Of a stretch of DNA of 64,000 nt, positions 43,346 to 52,640 are shown in pieces (the stretch's first letter is position 1; the number at the start of each line of letters is the position of its first letter). Made by a program: the position numbers and the translations under genes. This DNA is from Rubricella aquisinus (GTDB taxonomy: Bacteria > Pseudomonadota > Alphaproteobacteria > Rhodobacterales > Rhodobacteraceae), in the NCBI RefSeq assembly GCF_014199445.1, contig NZ_JACIJS010000004.1, forward strand, positions 1 to 64,000. Direction: 5' to 3'. The notes beneath the pieces were generated by a model that was not told where the DNA came from, ran no database searches, and was given only the letters and a program-made list of their open reading frames with translations.

Positions 43346-46300
43346 TTACTCCGCCGCGACCGCAAGCTGTGGGGCATTCAGCGTCGGCATACCCTTCTCC
43401 GCGGGTTTCTTGCGGCGATAGACCAGCCGGAACATCGGGGGGGTGAAGTAGAACGACACCACCGCCGACAGCAGAACGCCGCCCGCAATCGCCACCGCAA
43501 AGGGTGGCCAAAACCCTCCCCCTTCAAGGATCAATGGCAGGAACCCGCCAAAGGTCGTGATCGTGGTGGAGACGATATGACGGCTCGATCCGCTGACAAC
43601 GCGGGCCATCGCTTCTGTATCGCCAGCGGCAGCGTCCGGGTCGGCCTTTAGACCCGTCAGGATGATGATGGCCGCGTTGATCGATACGCCGATGGAACCG
43701 ATCACCCCGATGATGGCATTGATCCCAAACGGGTATTGCATGACCGCAAGCGACAGCATCGACAATCCGGCGGACAGGACGCACACGATCAGCGCCACCC
43801 CCGTTAGCCGGAAGGAATTGAAGGTAAGCGCGATCGTCGCGATCGTCAGGGTCACGATCAACCCGATGGAGGCCAGGAGGTTGCCCACCGTGCTCGACCT
43901 TGCATCGCTATCTCCGCCCAACTCGATCCGGTATCCGGCGGGCAGGGCAAAGCCTGCGGCCTCAAATTCGGCCAGCACGGCTTGCAAGGCCTCTTCGGGC
44001 AGGACATCGGGCACGATAAAGGCCTGCACCACATTCACCCGCTCCCCGTTGCGGCGGGTGATGACGCTTTCTGCTGGTTCCAGAACGGGCGTCGCGAGTT
44101 CGGACAACGGCACCGCCGGAAAGCCGCCGCTTGCAGACAATGTCGCGGCACCCGGTAACAAAACCGGCAGGTCCGACACGGCGGCAAGGTCAGGAAAAGC
44201 GTCACGGTCAAAGCGGACCCGCACCGGCAATTGCTCGGTCCCTTCCACAAGGCTGCCGCCGGTTGTCCCGACCAGCCCGTTTTCCAGTTGCGCGGCGATA
44301 TCGGTGACGTTCAGCCCCAGCAGACGGGCCGCGGTTTCGTCAATTTCGAACCGGACCTGCGGTGCACCACCGGAGACGCCCGTGCGCACCTGCGTCACAA
44401 TCGGGATGCCCGCCATCAGCGCCCGCGCCTGATCGCCATAGCTGCGCAGCACGGACAGGTCAGGCCCGATCAGGCGCACTTCAATCGGGGCGGCCACGGG
44501 TGGCCCTTGAACCAAACCGCGCACGATGATCCGCGCCTGCGGGTAGCGACGATCCAGATCGGCCTGCAACTGCGGGACCAGACGGGCCGCTTCGTCTGCC
44601 GTATCGGTTTTGATCATGGCGATGGCATAGGTCGGCTCTTGTGACCGCCCACCGGTGATATTGTAGTAGAACGCTGGCCCCGATTGCCCCACGGACCAGT
44701 ATACTTGGTCGATGCCTTGCGCGCCTAGCAGCGCCGTGTCGATCTCGCGCACGACATCGGACGTGGCGGCAAGCGCGGTGCCCGGCGGCATCTCCAACTC
44801 CAGATAGAATTGATCGCGGTCCACGCCCGGAAAGAACTGCGCCGTCAGCGTCGGAAACGCGGCAAAGCCCATCACCGGCAGGATCAAGGAGAGCGCGATG
44901 GACTTTACCGGATTGCGCAGCGACCAGCGGATCGAGCGGGTAAAGGCCCGGCCAAGGGGCGGGATCGTCACTCCGCCGCGCCCACCGGTCTTGATGAACC
45001 ATCCGGCCAGCGCAGGCGTCACCATCAGCGCAACCACCAGCGACCAGATCAGCATAATGACCACCGCAATCGCGATGGAGCCAACGAAATCCCCCGCCGG
45101 TCCGGGCAGAAGGATCATCGGGGTAAAGGACAGGGCCGTTGTCACGGTGGAGGCGAGCAGCGGCGCGGCAAGGCGCTTGACCGCATCGCCCACAGCCTCC
45201 TCCCGCGCCATGCCCCGGCTGAGCCGCTGGCGCACTTCATCAACCATCACGATGGCCGCATCCACCAAAAGCCCCAGCGCCACGATCAGCCCGGTGACGG
45301 ACATCTGGTGGATCGGCAGGTTGATGAAATTCATCGTGGCAATCGTGGCGAGGGACACGACAGGCAGCACAAGCGCCACTATCGCGGCTGCGCGCAGGCC
45401 CAATGTGATCAGCAGCACCGCCACAACCAGCCCAACCCCAATGGCCATATTGGTCCCGACCTCCGCCAGACGATTGGCGGTATAGGTCGATTGATCGAAC
45501 ATCAGACGCTCCGACAGGCCCAGCGGGACCATAGCGGCCCCGGCGGCCAACTCGTCCCGCACAAAGCCCATCCAGCGGTCAATTTGCACACCGTCCTGTG
45601 CCAACACACCGACAAGCACGGCTGGCCGCCCATTGGCAAAGCTCAACTCGGTCGCCGGATCGCGCGGCCCGCGGGACAGAACGGCCACATCCGCCAGCGT
45701 CACGGTCGCCCCGGCGGCCCCTTCGCGCAGCACGACACGGCCAAGCCGGTCAAGCGCCTCAATCTCCCCTGAGATATTGATCGTCAGGCCCGTGTTGTCC
45801 CCGTCCATCGCGCCCGCGCGCACCTTGCCGTCAGCCGCGGCGATCCGCTGGGAAATCTCCGCAACCGTCAGGCCAAGGGCCGCGGCTTTATCAGGATCAA
45901 TCTCGACAAGCACTTCCTCTTCCGGCTCACCGAACAGGTCCACCGCGCGGGTGGCGGGGATCGCGCGCAGCCGGTCGGCCAAGGCTTCGGCATGGGCGTG
46001 GGTCAGGGTCAACGGCACCGCGTCATGATCGGATGTCACCGCGATCACGGCGGAATAGGCCGAGATGCCTTCTGCGTTGAATTCGGGCGCCAAAACCCCT
46101 TGCGGAAAGCTGCGGCGGGCGTCTTCTACCGCGTCGCGCGCCTCGGACCAGACCTGCTCAATCGTGGTCTCATCGAGCGTTTCCAGCAATTCGACCGATA
46201 CGACCGACACCCCGGTGCGGGACACGGAGGTGATCGTGTCCACCTCTGCGATCTCTCGCAATTCCTCCTCAATCTCGGCGGTGACAAGCGCCTCGACCCG

Positions 46301-46468
46301 CGCGGGATCGGCCCCGGGAAACTGGGTCGTGACCGTGGCAAACAGATTGGTGATGGTCGGATCTTCCTGCCGCCCGATGGACAGAAACGCCGAAAGACCG
46401 GCTGAGATCAGCACAAGAAGCGTGAGTGCCACAAGGCGGGGCTGTCGGTAGGGCAGGGTAAACATCAC
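43346..46468 (-). CDS. RND-family efflux pump inner-membrane component
   Basis: A 1040-residue AcrB/MexF-type transporter with twelve membrane segments in two repeats and two large periplasmic loops. The first helix, the intramembrane acidic residues near VDAAIVMVDEVRQRL and the FTPMI segment are all present. Its start overlaps the stop of the adaptor gene. No outer-membrane TolC partner is encoded here. Drive is by proton flow; the cargo is unknown. Confidence 0.92.
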   Translation of the reverse strand: MMFTLPYRQPRLVALTLLVLISAGLSAFLSIGRQEDPTITNLFATVTTQFPGADPARVEALVTAEIEEELREIAEVDTITSVSRTGVSVVSVELLETLDETTIEQVWSEARDAVEDARRSFPQGVLAPEFNAEGISAYSAVIAVTSDHDAVPLTLTHAHAEALADRLRAIPATRAVDLFGEPEEEVLVEIDPDKAAALGLTVAEISQRIAAADGKVRAGAMDGDNTGLTINISGEIEALDRLGRVVLREGAAGATVTLADVAVLSRGPRDPATELSFANGRPAVLVGVLAQDGVQIDRWMGFVRDELAAGAAMVPLGLSERLMFDQSTYTANRLAEVGTNMAIGVGLVVAVLLITLGLRAAAIVALVLPVVSLATIATMNFINLPIHQMSVTGLIVALGLLVDAAIVMVDEVRQRLSRGMAREEAVGDAVKRLAAPLLASTVTTALSFTPMILLPGPAGDFVGSIAIAVVIMLIWSLVVALMVTPALAGWFIKTGGRGGVTIPPLGRAFTRSIRWSLRNPVKSIALSLILPVMGFAAFPTLTAQFFPGVDRDQFYLELEMPPGTALAATSDVVREIDTALLGAQGIDQVYWSVGQSGPAFYYNITGGRSQEPTYAIAMIKTDTADEAARLVPQLQADLDRRYPQARIIVRGLVQGPPVAAPIEVRLIGPDLSVLRSYGDQARALMAGIPIVTQVRTGVSGGAPQVRFEIDETAARLLGLNVTDIAAQLENGLVGTTGGSLVEGTEQLPVRVRFDRDAFPDLAAVSDLPVLLPGAATLSASGGFPAVPLSELATPVLEPAESVITRRNGERVNVVQAFIVPDVLPEEALQAVLAEFEAAGFALPAGYRIELGGDSDARSSTVGNLLASIGLIVTLTIATIALTFNSFRLTGVALIVCVLSAGLSMLSLAVMQYPFGINAIIGVIGSIGVSINAAIIILTGLKADPDAAAGDTEAMARVVSGSSRHIVSTTITTFGGFLPLILEGGGFWPPFAVAIAGGVLLSAVVSFYFTPPMFRLVYRRKKPAEKGMPTLNAPQLAVAAE

Positions 46469-47619
46469 GCGCCCTCCGCGACCGGAGCCGTGGCTATGAC
46501 CTCGACCCGTTGACCCGGCACGACGCGGTGCGCGCCGCTGCGGATCATGCGTGCGCCGGGGGGGAAGGTGCCGCTGACAAAGGCGCGCGTCTCATCGGCA
46601 TGGAGCACTTCGACCATGGCGGTGCGCACGGTCCCGTCCTCCACCACCAGCACAGTCCACGCCCCGCCAATCCCCTCGCGCAGCGCATCAAGCGGGATCC
46701 ATGTGCCGGGCGTGGCGATCCGCGTCTCGATCATCAATGTGGCGGTCTGGCCAAAGGCTGGCGGAGTCTCGGCACCCAGTTCAAACAGGACGGTGCGTGT
46801 GCGTGTTACCGGGTCGATATCGGGGCGAACCTGCGCGAGCGTCGCGGGATAGCTTTTGCCGTTCACGTCAATCATGGCGTTGGTCAGGGTCGCCGTTTCA
46901 ATCGACAGCGGCAGGCCCACGCGCACTTGCGGTGCAGCGGTCTCGATCAGCGTCAAGACGGGTGTGCCGGCACTCAGGGTTTCGCCACCATCGACATTGC
47001 GCAGGCCGATCCGGCCATCAAAGGGCGCACGCAACTCGGATTTTTCAAGGTTGATAGCAACGGTATGAAGGGCAGCATCAATCTCGCGAATGCGGGAGGA
47101 CAACTCGTCACGCGTGGCCAATGCCTGATCGACGGCCTCCTGACTGACATGACCGTCGCGCAGAAGGCTTTGGGCGCGGGCAAGCCGGGTTTCGGCAAGG
47201 TCAAGCTGCGCGGTCGTGGCCGCGCGCGAAGCCTCCAGCCGCTCCTTGTCCGCGTTCAGCAGGGCCGTGTCGAGCCGGGCCAGAACCTGCCCTTTGACCA
47301 CTTCGGCCCCTTCATCGCCTTGCAAATCGCTGAGCCGCCCACCCAGTTCAAAGGACAACACGACGCTCGCCGCCGCCTCCACCTGCCCGACGAATTGGCG
47401 CGACAGGGTGTAGCCGTCCTGCACCGTCAGGGCAGTGACCTCAACCGGTGTCAGATCGGCGGTTGTCGTGACGGTCGCCGCCGTTGCGCGCGCGGCAAGG
47501 TAATCCGCCCCGAAAAAGACAGCCCCGCCTGCGCCTGCCACAACGCCAAGCGTGACGCCCCCGATGGCCACGCGCCGCAGGCCTCGCTGCCACCATACTG
47601 GTCTGGAATGCTCATTCAT
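46465..47619 (-). CDS. RND efflux periplasmic adaptor (HlyD/MexE-like)
   Basis: A 384-residue membrane-fusion protein. A membrane anchor near residues 17-38 is followed by the lipoyl half-motifs, a coiled-coil hairpin (about 110-185) and beta-barrel domain. ATG at 47619 has GAAAGGGA upstream. The gene starts divergently from a TetR regulator; together with the pump gene it forms a two-gene efflux operon. Confidence 0.9.
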   Translation of the reverse strand: MNEHSRPVWWQRGLRRVAIGGVTLGVVAGAGGAVFFGADYLAARATAATVTTTADLTPVEVTALTVQDGYTLSRQFVGQVEAAASVVLSFELGGRLSDLQGDEGAEVVKGQVLARLDTALLNADKERLEASRAATTAQLDLAETRLARAQSLLRDGHVSQEAVDQALATRDELSSRIREIDAALHTVAINLEKSELRAPFDGRIGLRNVDGGETLSAGTPVLTLIETAAPQVRVGLPLSIETATLTNAMIDVNGKSYPATLAQVRPDIDPVTRTRTVLFELGAETPPAFGQTATLMIETRIATPGTWIPLDALREGIGGAWTVLVVEDGTVRTAMVEVLHADETRAFVSGTFPPGARMIRSGAHRVVPGQRVEVIATAPVAEGA

Positions 47620-47645
47620 GGCTGTCCCTTTCGAAGTTAGTACCT

Positions 47646-47659
47646 CTAACATATGTTAG
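47646..47659. promoter_or_regulatory. palindromic operator candidate between tetR-type and efflux genes
   Basis: CTAACATATGTTAG is a perfect 14-bp palindrome in the 87-base gap between the divergent efflux adaptor (start 47619) and TetR-family gene (start 47707), the normal place for a TetR operator. A TTGACA at 47671-47676 on the plus strand could be the -35 of the regulator. Confidence 0.72.
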
Positions 47660-47706
47660 CGCTTCTTACTTTGACAAGGGATACGAAGTCTGTAAGGGAT
47701 TGGATC

Positions 47707-48330
47707 ATGACAAAACCACCATCCAAACAGGCGCGCGACAGCTATCACCACGGTGACCTGCGCGCGCAATTGATCGAGGCAACCCGGCATCTTGTGGAGC
47801 TGAAAGGCCCCGACCATTTGTCGGTGTCCGAGGCGTGTCGCCTTGCAGGGGTTTCCACCGCAGCGCCCTATAAGCATTTCAAAGATAAGGATGAATTGCT
47901 CCGCGCCGTCGCGTTTGAGGGGATGGGGCGGCAGCGGGACCAGATGCTCGCAGCCCTCGAGGGCCTGCCCGAGCGGAGCCTTGAGCGCATCTCCGCCCTT
48001 GGCCACGTCTATATCAATTTCGCGCGCAATGAGCCTGCCGTCTTTCGCCTGATGTTCGGCTTGTCAGACGATCACAGCGAGGATGATGCGATGATCGACA
48101 AGGGCAAAAAGACCTTCGCCGTGGTGCGAGAGGAGGTCGCCGCCTATCGTGGGAGCACTGTGATCGAATCAATCGACGAGCGCCGGGCTTTCCAGCTTTG
48201 GAGTTTCGTGCACGGGCTGTCTTTCCTCCTGATCGACGGGAAACTGCAAAAGATGGAAATGCCGGTGGATATGTCCGACATGCTCGACGATATCGCCCGG
48301 CGGGTCATGGGCGAGGTCGTCTCGACCTAG
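47707..48330 (+). CDS. TetR-family transcriptional regulator
   Basis: A 207-residue regulator. The N-terminal helix-turn-helix reads DLRAQLIEATRHLVE then LSVSEACRLAGVSTAAPYKHFKDKDELL. The rest is an alpha-helical ligand domain. ATG at 47707 gives the normal length. It probably represses the divergent RND pump and itself through the palindrome in between. Confidence 0.92.
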   Translation: MTKPPSKQARDSYHHGDLRAQLIEATRHLVELKGPDHLSVSEACRLAGVSTAAPYKHFKDKDELLRAVAFEGMGRQRDQMLAALEGLPERSLERISALGHVYINFARNEPAVFRLMFGLSDDHSEDDAMIDKGKKTFAVVREEVAAYRGSTVIESIDERRAFQLWSFVHGLSFLLIDGKLQKMEMPVDMSDMLDDIARRVMGEVVST

Positions 48331-48348
48331 GACACATCTCGCCAAGCG

Positions 48349-48388
48349 TGCGAGGTGTGACGCCGATCAATCGGCGTCGACATCGCAC
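48349..48388. terminator. stem-loop downstream of the tetR-type gene
   Basis: A 9-bp perfect inner stem (GACGCCGAT / ATCGGCGTC, 48359-48367 and 48370-48378) with a two-base loop, extended by GTGCGA / TCGCAC at the outer ends. It lies 18 bases after the TetR-family stop and has no T-run. Confidence 0.6.
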
Positions 48389-48422
48389 AGCGCGGGTCTT
48401 TCCATAACGGGATGTCTGAGGC

Positions 48423-48821
48423 TCAAATCATCGCCACGACATCCAACGCCCGGTCGGCAATGCCCTTGAGAATCACGGCAAACCGGTAAAGTGCAAAGGC
48501 CTTGCGGAAGGGCAGCAGCGGGGCGGAAACCCTGGCTGTGCGCTGGCACCGCACCACAAATGCCTGCTCTGTCGGCAGGTTCAGCGCGGCAAGCTCATGT
48601 ATTGGTAGCCCGTCATACTCCTCCGGGGCCATGTGCCATCGCATGACGCCGGACCCCAGATCGGTCAGCGGATGACCAAGCGTGGACAACTCCCAATGTT
48701 GGCGCATCGGATCAAGGTCCAGCGCTGTGACCTGAAGCTCGTGCGCTCCGAGCCCCACACGCACCAATGCGCCGTTGTCGAGATGCGGTGTCGGCTCAGT
48801 CGCGGACCATTGGAAGCGCAC
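48423..48821 (-). pseudogene. C-terminal remnant of an APH/ACAD10-type phosphotransferase
   Basis: The 132-codon frame matches only the C-terminal third of choline/aminoglycoside-phosphotransferase-like proteins: HWELSTLGHPLTDLGSGVMRW corresponds to the usual DWELSTLGDPLADLG, and FRKAFALYRFAVILKGIADRA to the conserved last helix. The N-terminal lobe and the HGDxxxxN catalytic loop are absent, and the Asp of DWE is replaced by His. No ribosome site is seen. It is best read as a decayed gene. Confidence 0.65.
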
Positions 48822-48906
48822 AAGACACCGCGTGCCGTCATCCGGTCACCGAATGGAGCGGAGGCAGAAACGCCCGGCATGTCACGTCCTGCCCGGCATT
48901 TCCCAA

Positions 48907-49350
48907 TCAGTGGTTCGACATCTGGATGCGGTTCCACAGGTTGATCATGCCTGCCACGATGGTCAGCGCGGTGATCTCGTCATCGCTGTAATGGGCGCGC
49001 AGATCGCGCCGGAGGGGGCCGTAATCAGCCTGACTGTCCACGCATGTCAGCGCCTCAATCCAGCCAAGCGCCGCTTTCTCCGCAGCGGTGAAGCTGCCGA
49101 CATGGCGCCAAACGACCAGATGATCGAGCCGTTCGTTGCTTTCCCCGGCTTTGCGGGCGTCGGCGGTGTGCATCTTTACGCAATGCGCGCAGCCGTTCAT
49201 CTGGGAGGCGCGCAGCTTCAAAAGGTGCACAAAGGCCTGATTAAGCGGCGTGCGCGTGATCCATTCCTCCACATTCTCCAAGGCAGGCAAGGCGGAGGAT
49301 GCGAAGTCGAGATAATTCACCGGAGCTGTGGATGGGGCGGTAGCAGTCAT
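48907..49350 (-). CDS. AhpD/carboxymuconolactone decarboxylase-family protein
   Basis: A 147-residue alpha-helical protein with the redox CxxC motif in MNGCAHCVKMHTADARKAGE, as in AhpD-type peroxidase partners. ATG at 49350 gives the full family length. It lies next to an ECF41 sigma gene, and such genes are the standard neighbours and targets of ECF41 factors. An ECF41-type promoter lies 35-61 bases upstream. Confidence 0.9.
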   Translation of the reverse strand: MTATAPSTAPVNYLDFASSALPALENVEEWITRTPLNQAFVHLLKLRASQMNGCAHCVKMHTADARKAGESNERLDHLVVWRHVGSFTAAEKAALGWIEALTCVDSQADYGPLRRDLRAHYSDDEITALTIVAGMINLWNRIQMSNH

Positions 49351-49384
49351 GTCTTTTCCTTTGATCTGACGTCTCTGCGCAAAA

Positions 49385-49411
49385 GACGGGATGGCACCGC
49401 CATCTGTGACA
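49385..49411 (-). promoter_or_regulatory. ECF41-type promoter of the AhpD-like gene
   Basis: On the minus strand TGTCACA (49405-49411) and CGTC (49385-49388) are separated by exactly 16 bases, the known -35/-10 pattern of ECF41 sigma factors. The ATG follows 34 bases after CGTC. Confidence 0.85.
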
Positions 49412-49435
49412 GCGCGGCGTCGGAAAAGCGCCGGA

Positions 49436-50350
49436 TCAGGAAAAGATTTCACCCCCGGCAAGGGCCACGCCGCGCCCAAACGTGACGCGAGACAGCTTGT
49501 CTGGATTGCGGATAATGAACAGGCGCGCGGCTTGCCCCTCCGTGTTGATCTCGCAGGTGATGCAGCCCATGACTTGCGTGCCCTGACGCAACAAAAGCCC
49601 CGGTCCGCCGTTGATCTGTACCTCCTCAAGCGTCAATCCGCGCCATGCATGATAGAGGCCATGCATCACGAAATGGCTGATCGTCGCGTCGCCGTGGATG
49701 ACCTCCTGCGCTGCGATCACCTTGCCGCCGCCATCCGCGTGCAGTTCCGCCGACCGGCTCAGCAAGGCGGCAAAGCGCCGGGTATCTCCGGTTTGCAGCG
49801 CCTGCCGGAACGCGGCCAGAAGCGTGCGCTGGACACGCGGCGCGTTCTCAATCCGTTTCGAGCCGTTGCTCACATGCCGCCGCGCGCGGGACACGACCTG
49901 CCGACAATTGACCTCGCTGATTTCAAGAATATCGGCGACCTCGCCATAGTCGCAGTCGAACACCTCGCGCAGCAGGTAGGCGGCGCGTTCCTTCGGCGTC
50001 AGCCTCTCCAGCATGACCATGAACGCATAGTCGAGCGTGTTGCCCGCATCCATGGTGTCCTCGGCGGAGTCGACCGTTTCGGTCTGGAGCGGTTCGGGCA
50101 GCCATGGCCCGACATAGCTCATCCGCCTGTGATGGGCAGAACGCAGCGCATCAAGGCAGCGATTGGTGCATACCTTCGTCAGCCAGGCTTTCGGGTTCTC
50201 GATCCTGTCGTTTGAGGCGTGCTCATACCATTTCAGGAACACGTCCTGCACCGCGTCCTCCGCATCGCTCGCCGTTCCCAAAAGCCGATAGGCGATGCCC
50301 ATCAGCAATGGTCTGTGGGTCTCAAATTCCTGGCCCAAGGCCTGTTGCAT
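49436..50350 (-). CDS. ECF41-family RNA polymerase sigma factor
   Basis: A 304-residue sigma factor with sigma2 (about 10-75), sigma4 (about 112-165) and a SnoaL-like C-terminal domain (about 180-300). The ECF41 hallmark motifs are all present: WLPEP at 83-87 in the linker, DGGGK at 206-210 and NPDKL at 282-286. In this group the C-terminal extension replaces an anti-sigma factor and tunes activity. Three promoters of the ECF41 consensus lie within 2.5 kb, in front of the AhpD-like, RidA-like and hydrolase genes. No such motif was found in front of the sigma gene itself on its own strand. Confidence 0.93.
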   Translation of the reverse strand: MQQALGQEFETHRPLLMGIAYRLLGTASDAEDAVQDVFLKWYEHASNDRIENPKAWLTKVCTNRCLDALRSAHHRRMSYVGPWLPEPLQTETVDSAEDTMDAGNTLDYAFMVMLERLTPKERAAYLLREVFDCDYGEVADILEISEVNCRQVVSRARRHVSNGSKRIENAPRVQRTLLAAFRQALQTGDTRRFAALLSRSAELHADGGGKVIAAQEVIHGDATISHFVMHGLYHAWRGLTLEEVQINGGPGLLLRQGTQVMGCITCEINTEGQAARLFIIRNPDKLSRVTFGRGVALAGGEIFS

Positions 50351-50411
50351 GGAAATCTCCGCAATTAAGATCAGGTGTGAAGGTGGGGCGCGCAGAAATC
50401 GCGATGGCCGG

Positions 50412-50438
50412 TGTCACAAAACCCCGTGCACCCCCGTC
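50412..50438 (+). promoter_or_regulatory. ECF41-type promoter of the RidA-like gene
   Basis: TGTCACA (50412-50418), a 16-base spacer and CGTC (50435-50438), 34 bases before the ATG at 50473. It has the same element and spacing as the other two copies. Confidence 0.85.
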
Positions 50439-50472
50439 ATTCAAGATGTGAACTACCAGCCAAGGAACAGCC

Positions 50473-50850
50473 ATGGAACGACGCCTTATTTCAACCGGAT
50501 CCCCAATGGAACGCAGCGCGGGATATTCCCGTGCGGTCATTCAGGGGGATTTTGCCCATGTCGCGGGCACGACCGGATATGACTATGACAGCATGCAGAT
50601 GCCTGCTGACATTCGGGAGCAGACGCGCAATTGCCTGGCGACCATCGCGCAGGCGCTGCATGACGGGGGCTTCACGCTCGAACAGGTGGTGCGGGTCAAT
50701 TACTATGTCACGGACCGCGCCAATGTGCCCGCCGTGTTCGAGGAGGTCGGAAAGGTTTTTGCCGATATCCGCCCTGCCGCGACCATGGTGATCTGTGATC
50801 TGATTGATCCGGCCATGTTGATCGAGATTGAGGCGACCGCCCAGCGTTGA
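50473..50850 (+). CDS. RidA/YjgF-family protein
   Basis: A 125-residue trimer-forming protein. The RidA fold is recognisable from the start (RRLISTGSPMERSAGYSRAV) through GDFAHVAGTTGYD and the final IEIEATAQ. The usual C-terminal active-site Arg seems not to be at its common position (RPAATMVIC replaces RPARTTVxV), so imine hydrolase activity is uncertain and it may belong to another Rid subgroup. It is divergent from the sigma gene and preceded by an ECF41-type promoter. Confidence 0.88.
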   Translation: MERRLISTGSPMERSAGYSRAVIQGDFAHVAGTTGYDYDSMQMPADIREQTRNCLATIAQALHDGGFTLEQVVRVNYYVTDRANVPAVFEEVGKVFADIRPAATMVICDLIDPAMLIEIEATAQR

Positions 50851-50858
50851 TCGCAAAT

Positions 50859-50884
50859 GGGGCTGGCCACGGATGGCCAGCCCC
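50859..50884. terminator. stem-loop between convergent RidA-like and hydrolase genes
   Basis: A perfect 10-bp stem (GGGGCTGGCC / GGCCAGCCCC) with loop ACGGAT, eight bases after the RidA-like stop and just before the hydrolase stop at 50898. Confidence 0.78.
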
Positions 50885-50897
50885 GCCCCCCTCCCCA

Positions 50898-51806
50898 TCA
50901 CAGGGCGCCGGTGAAAAAGCGCACCGACACATCCGCCGTGTCGTGGGGAAAATCATGACCGCTGTCGATCCATGTCAGCTGCGTTTGGCCGGACATCTGC
51001 GCCGCGAGCGCCTCCATCCCGTCGATTGTATAAAGCGGATCTTCCGTGCCCGCGATCAGCCCCATGGGCCGCGCGCCAAAACCTTCGGTATAGGAAAACG
51101 GCGAGGTGAAGGACGCGGCCTCCCCGGCGGAGACGGGCAACAGCGGCAACGCAATGAAGAGGCCCGCGTCGATCCGTGGATCAACCGCTGCGGCAAGATA
51201 GCCGACAAACGCACCAAGCGAGAACCCGGTCACGCCAACGCGAGAGGCATCCACCCCGTCGATCTGATCGAGCGCATCAACGGCGCTGCGCACGTCAATC
51301 GCCGTATCCGCGATGAATTTGCGCGTCGCGTCGAAATAGCCGTTCTCAAGGTAAATATATGGGTTCTCAAAATCGGTCGACACGCGCCGCTCTCCATGCT
51401 TGCGCGCATCAAAGGCGAGCACGGCAAACCCGGCCTCAACCAGCGCCGCACGGTGGCTTGATGGGAAGGAGTAAGGCCCTTCATCGGTGCGCCACCATTG
51501 CGCGCGCGATTGGGTCAGACCGTGCAGCAGCAGGATCACCGGCGGGTTCTCTGCCCCGTTTGGCACATCAAGTCGTGCGGGGACGATCTGGTTGTCAAAG
51601 CCGGTGAATGTGAACTCCACCCGCCGCACCCCGTCTGCAGGCGCGTCAGACTGAACCTCAACAGTCTGGGGCATGTGGGGGTCGAGCGCATAAAAGGCGC
51701 GCAGATGGTCAAACGTGCTGTCCGCGCGCACCGGTGCGGGTGCTGCGATCAAAAGGACAGCGGTCAGCGCCGCCAGCGGCAGCGCAGTGGGGGAAGCGAA
51801 TGTCAT
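50898..51806 (-). CDS. secreted alpha/beta hydrolase
   Basis: A 302-residue hydrolase with a signal peptide (about 28 residues, ending in APVRA). The oxyanion segment is LLLHGLTQS, the nucleophile Ser lies in GFSLGAF near residue 197, and the likely acid/base pair is in GTEDPLYT and GHDFPHD. It is probably periplasmic and esterase-like. An ECF41-type promoter stands 43-69 bases upstream, so it joins the AhpD-like and RidA-like proteins in the same regulon. Confidence 0.88.
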   Translation of the reverse strand: MTFASPTALPLAALTAVLLIAAPAPVRADSTFDHLRAFYALDPHMPQTVEVQSDAPADGVRRVEFTFTGFDNQIVPARLDVPNGAENPPVILLLHGLTQSRAQWWRTDEGPYSFPSSHRAALVEAGFAVLAFDARKHGERRVSTDFENPYIYLENGYFDATRKFIADTAIDVRSAVDALDQIDGVDASRVGVTGFSLGAFVGYLAAAVDPRIDAGLFIALPLLPVSAGEAASFTSPFSYTEGFGARPMGLIAGTEDPLYTIDGMEALAAQMSGQTQLTWIDSGHDFPHDTADVSVRFFTGAL

Positions 51807-51848
51807 GTCTCTCTCCAGTTGGTCCGAAATCGGGTCGGATAGAAGAAA

Positions 51849-51875
51849 GACGGATCACGCGCCCCGTCTGTGACA
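51849..51875 (-). promoter_or_regulatory. ECF41-type promoter of the secreted hydrolase gene
   Basis: On the minus strand TGTCACA (51869-51875) and CGTC (51849-51852) are separated by 16 bases, the same spacing as the two other copies. Confidence 0.85.
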
Positions 51876-51903
51876 GATGGGCCGCAAAAAAATCGGCTTG
51901 CCG

Positions 51904-52548
51904 TCAGGCGCGCGCGGCGGGGCTTTTCACGTGCGGGAAATCACCGGTCGCGATATAGGCCTCCTCCTCCGGGGTGGAGACGCGGCCATAAAACGGATTG
52001 CGGTGCGGGTGGCGGCCAAACCGCTCGATCACCGCGCGCACACGGGCATTTTGTGCACGCAACTGATCGCCAAGCTGCGCGAGGTGAGGCGGCATTTCCG
52101 CGATGACGGTTTCGGTCAGGTCGTCCATCAGCGCGATCCGGTCGAGGTGATCGGGGCCCTCGCAATGGCCAAGCGCGATGATGTAGAACAGCTTTTTCCA
52201 CGGTGCGATGGCCGCGAAATGGCCGTTTCGGATGCCTTCCAACACCAAAAGGTTCGATTTGATGTCCTGCGCGAAAGCACCCGGCGTGTCGCGCCACAGG
52301 GAGCGGGGAAACTGATCCAGCACGATCAAAAGCGCGATGCGCCCTTCTGCCGTGTTGGCCCAATGATCAAGGGTGCCGCGCGCCCCGGCGATGGTCATCT
52401 CCTCAAACCGGGTGCAGATCGTGTGATCCATCCCGCCATGCATCCGCTCTTCGATCCAGGCGCGGAAGGTTTCGCCGCTGTCCCAAAACCCGTTTTCCGG
52501 GAACCAGAGGTCAAGGACAGTCTGAGGCTGAAAGGCAGGGTCACTCAT
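51904..52548 (-). CDS. DUF924-family protein
   Basis: A 214-residue all-helical protein of the DUF924 family (TPR-like fold). Recognisable segments are VLDLWFPE at the start, LDQFPRSLWRDTPGAFAQD in the middle, and RNPFYGRVSTPEEEAYI near the end. ATG at 52548 has GGGAG nine bases upstream. The function is not known. Confidence 0.9.
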   Translation of the reverse strand: MSDPAFQPQTVLDLWFPENGFWDSGETFRAWIEERMHGGMDHTICTRFEEMTIAGARGTLDHWANTAEGRIALLIVLDQFPRSLWRDTPGAFAQDIKSNLLVLEGIRNGHFAAIAPWKKLFYIIALGHCEGPDHLDRIALMDDLTETVIAEMPPHLAQLGDQLRAQNARVRAVIERFGRHPHRNPFYGRVSTPEEEAYIATGDFPHVKSPAARA

Positions 52549-52640
52549 CACGCGGTCTCCCATTTGGGTAGCGGCTAAAGACTGGAGTGTGGGATACTTT
52601 CGCTGATCACGCAAATTGCGCGGTGCGTCGGGTCATGCGA

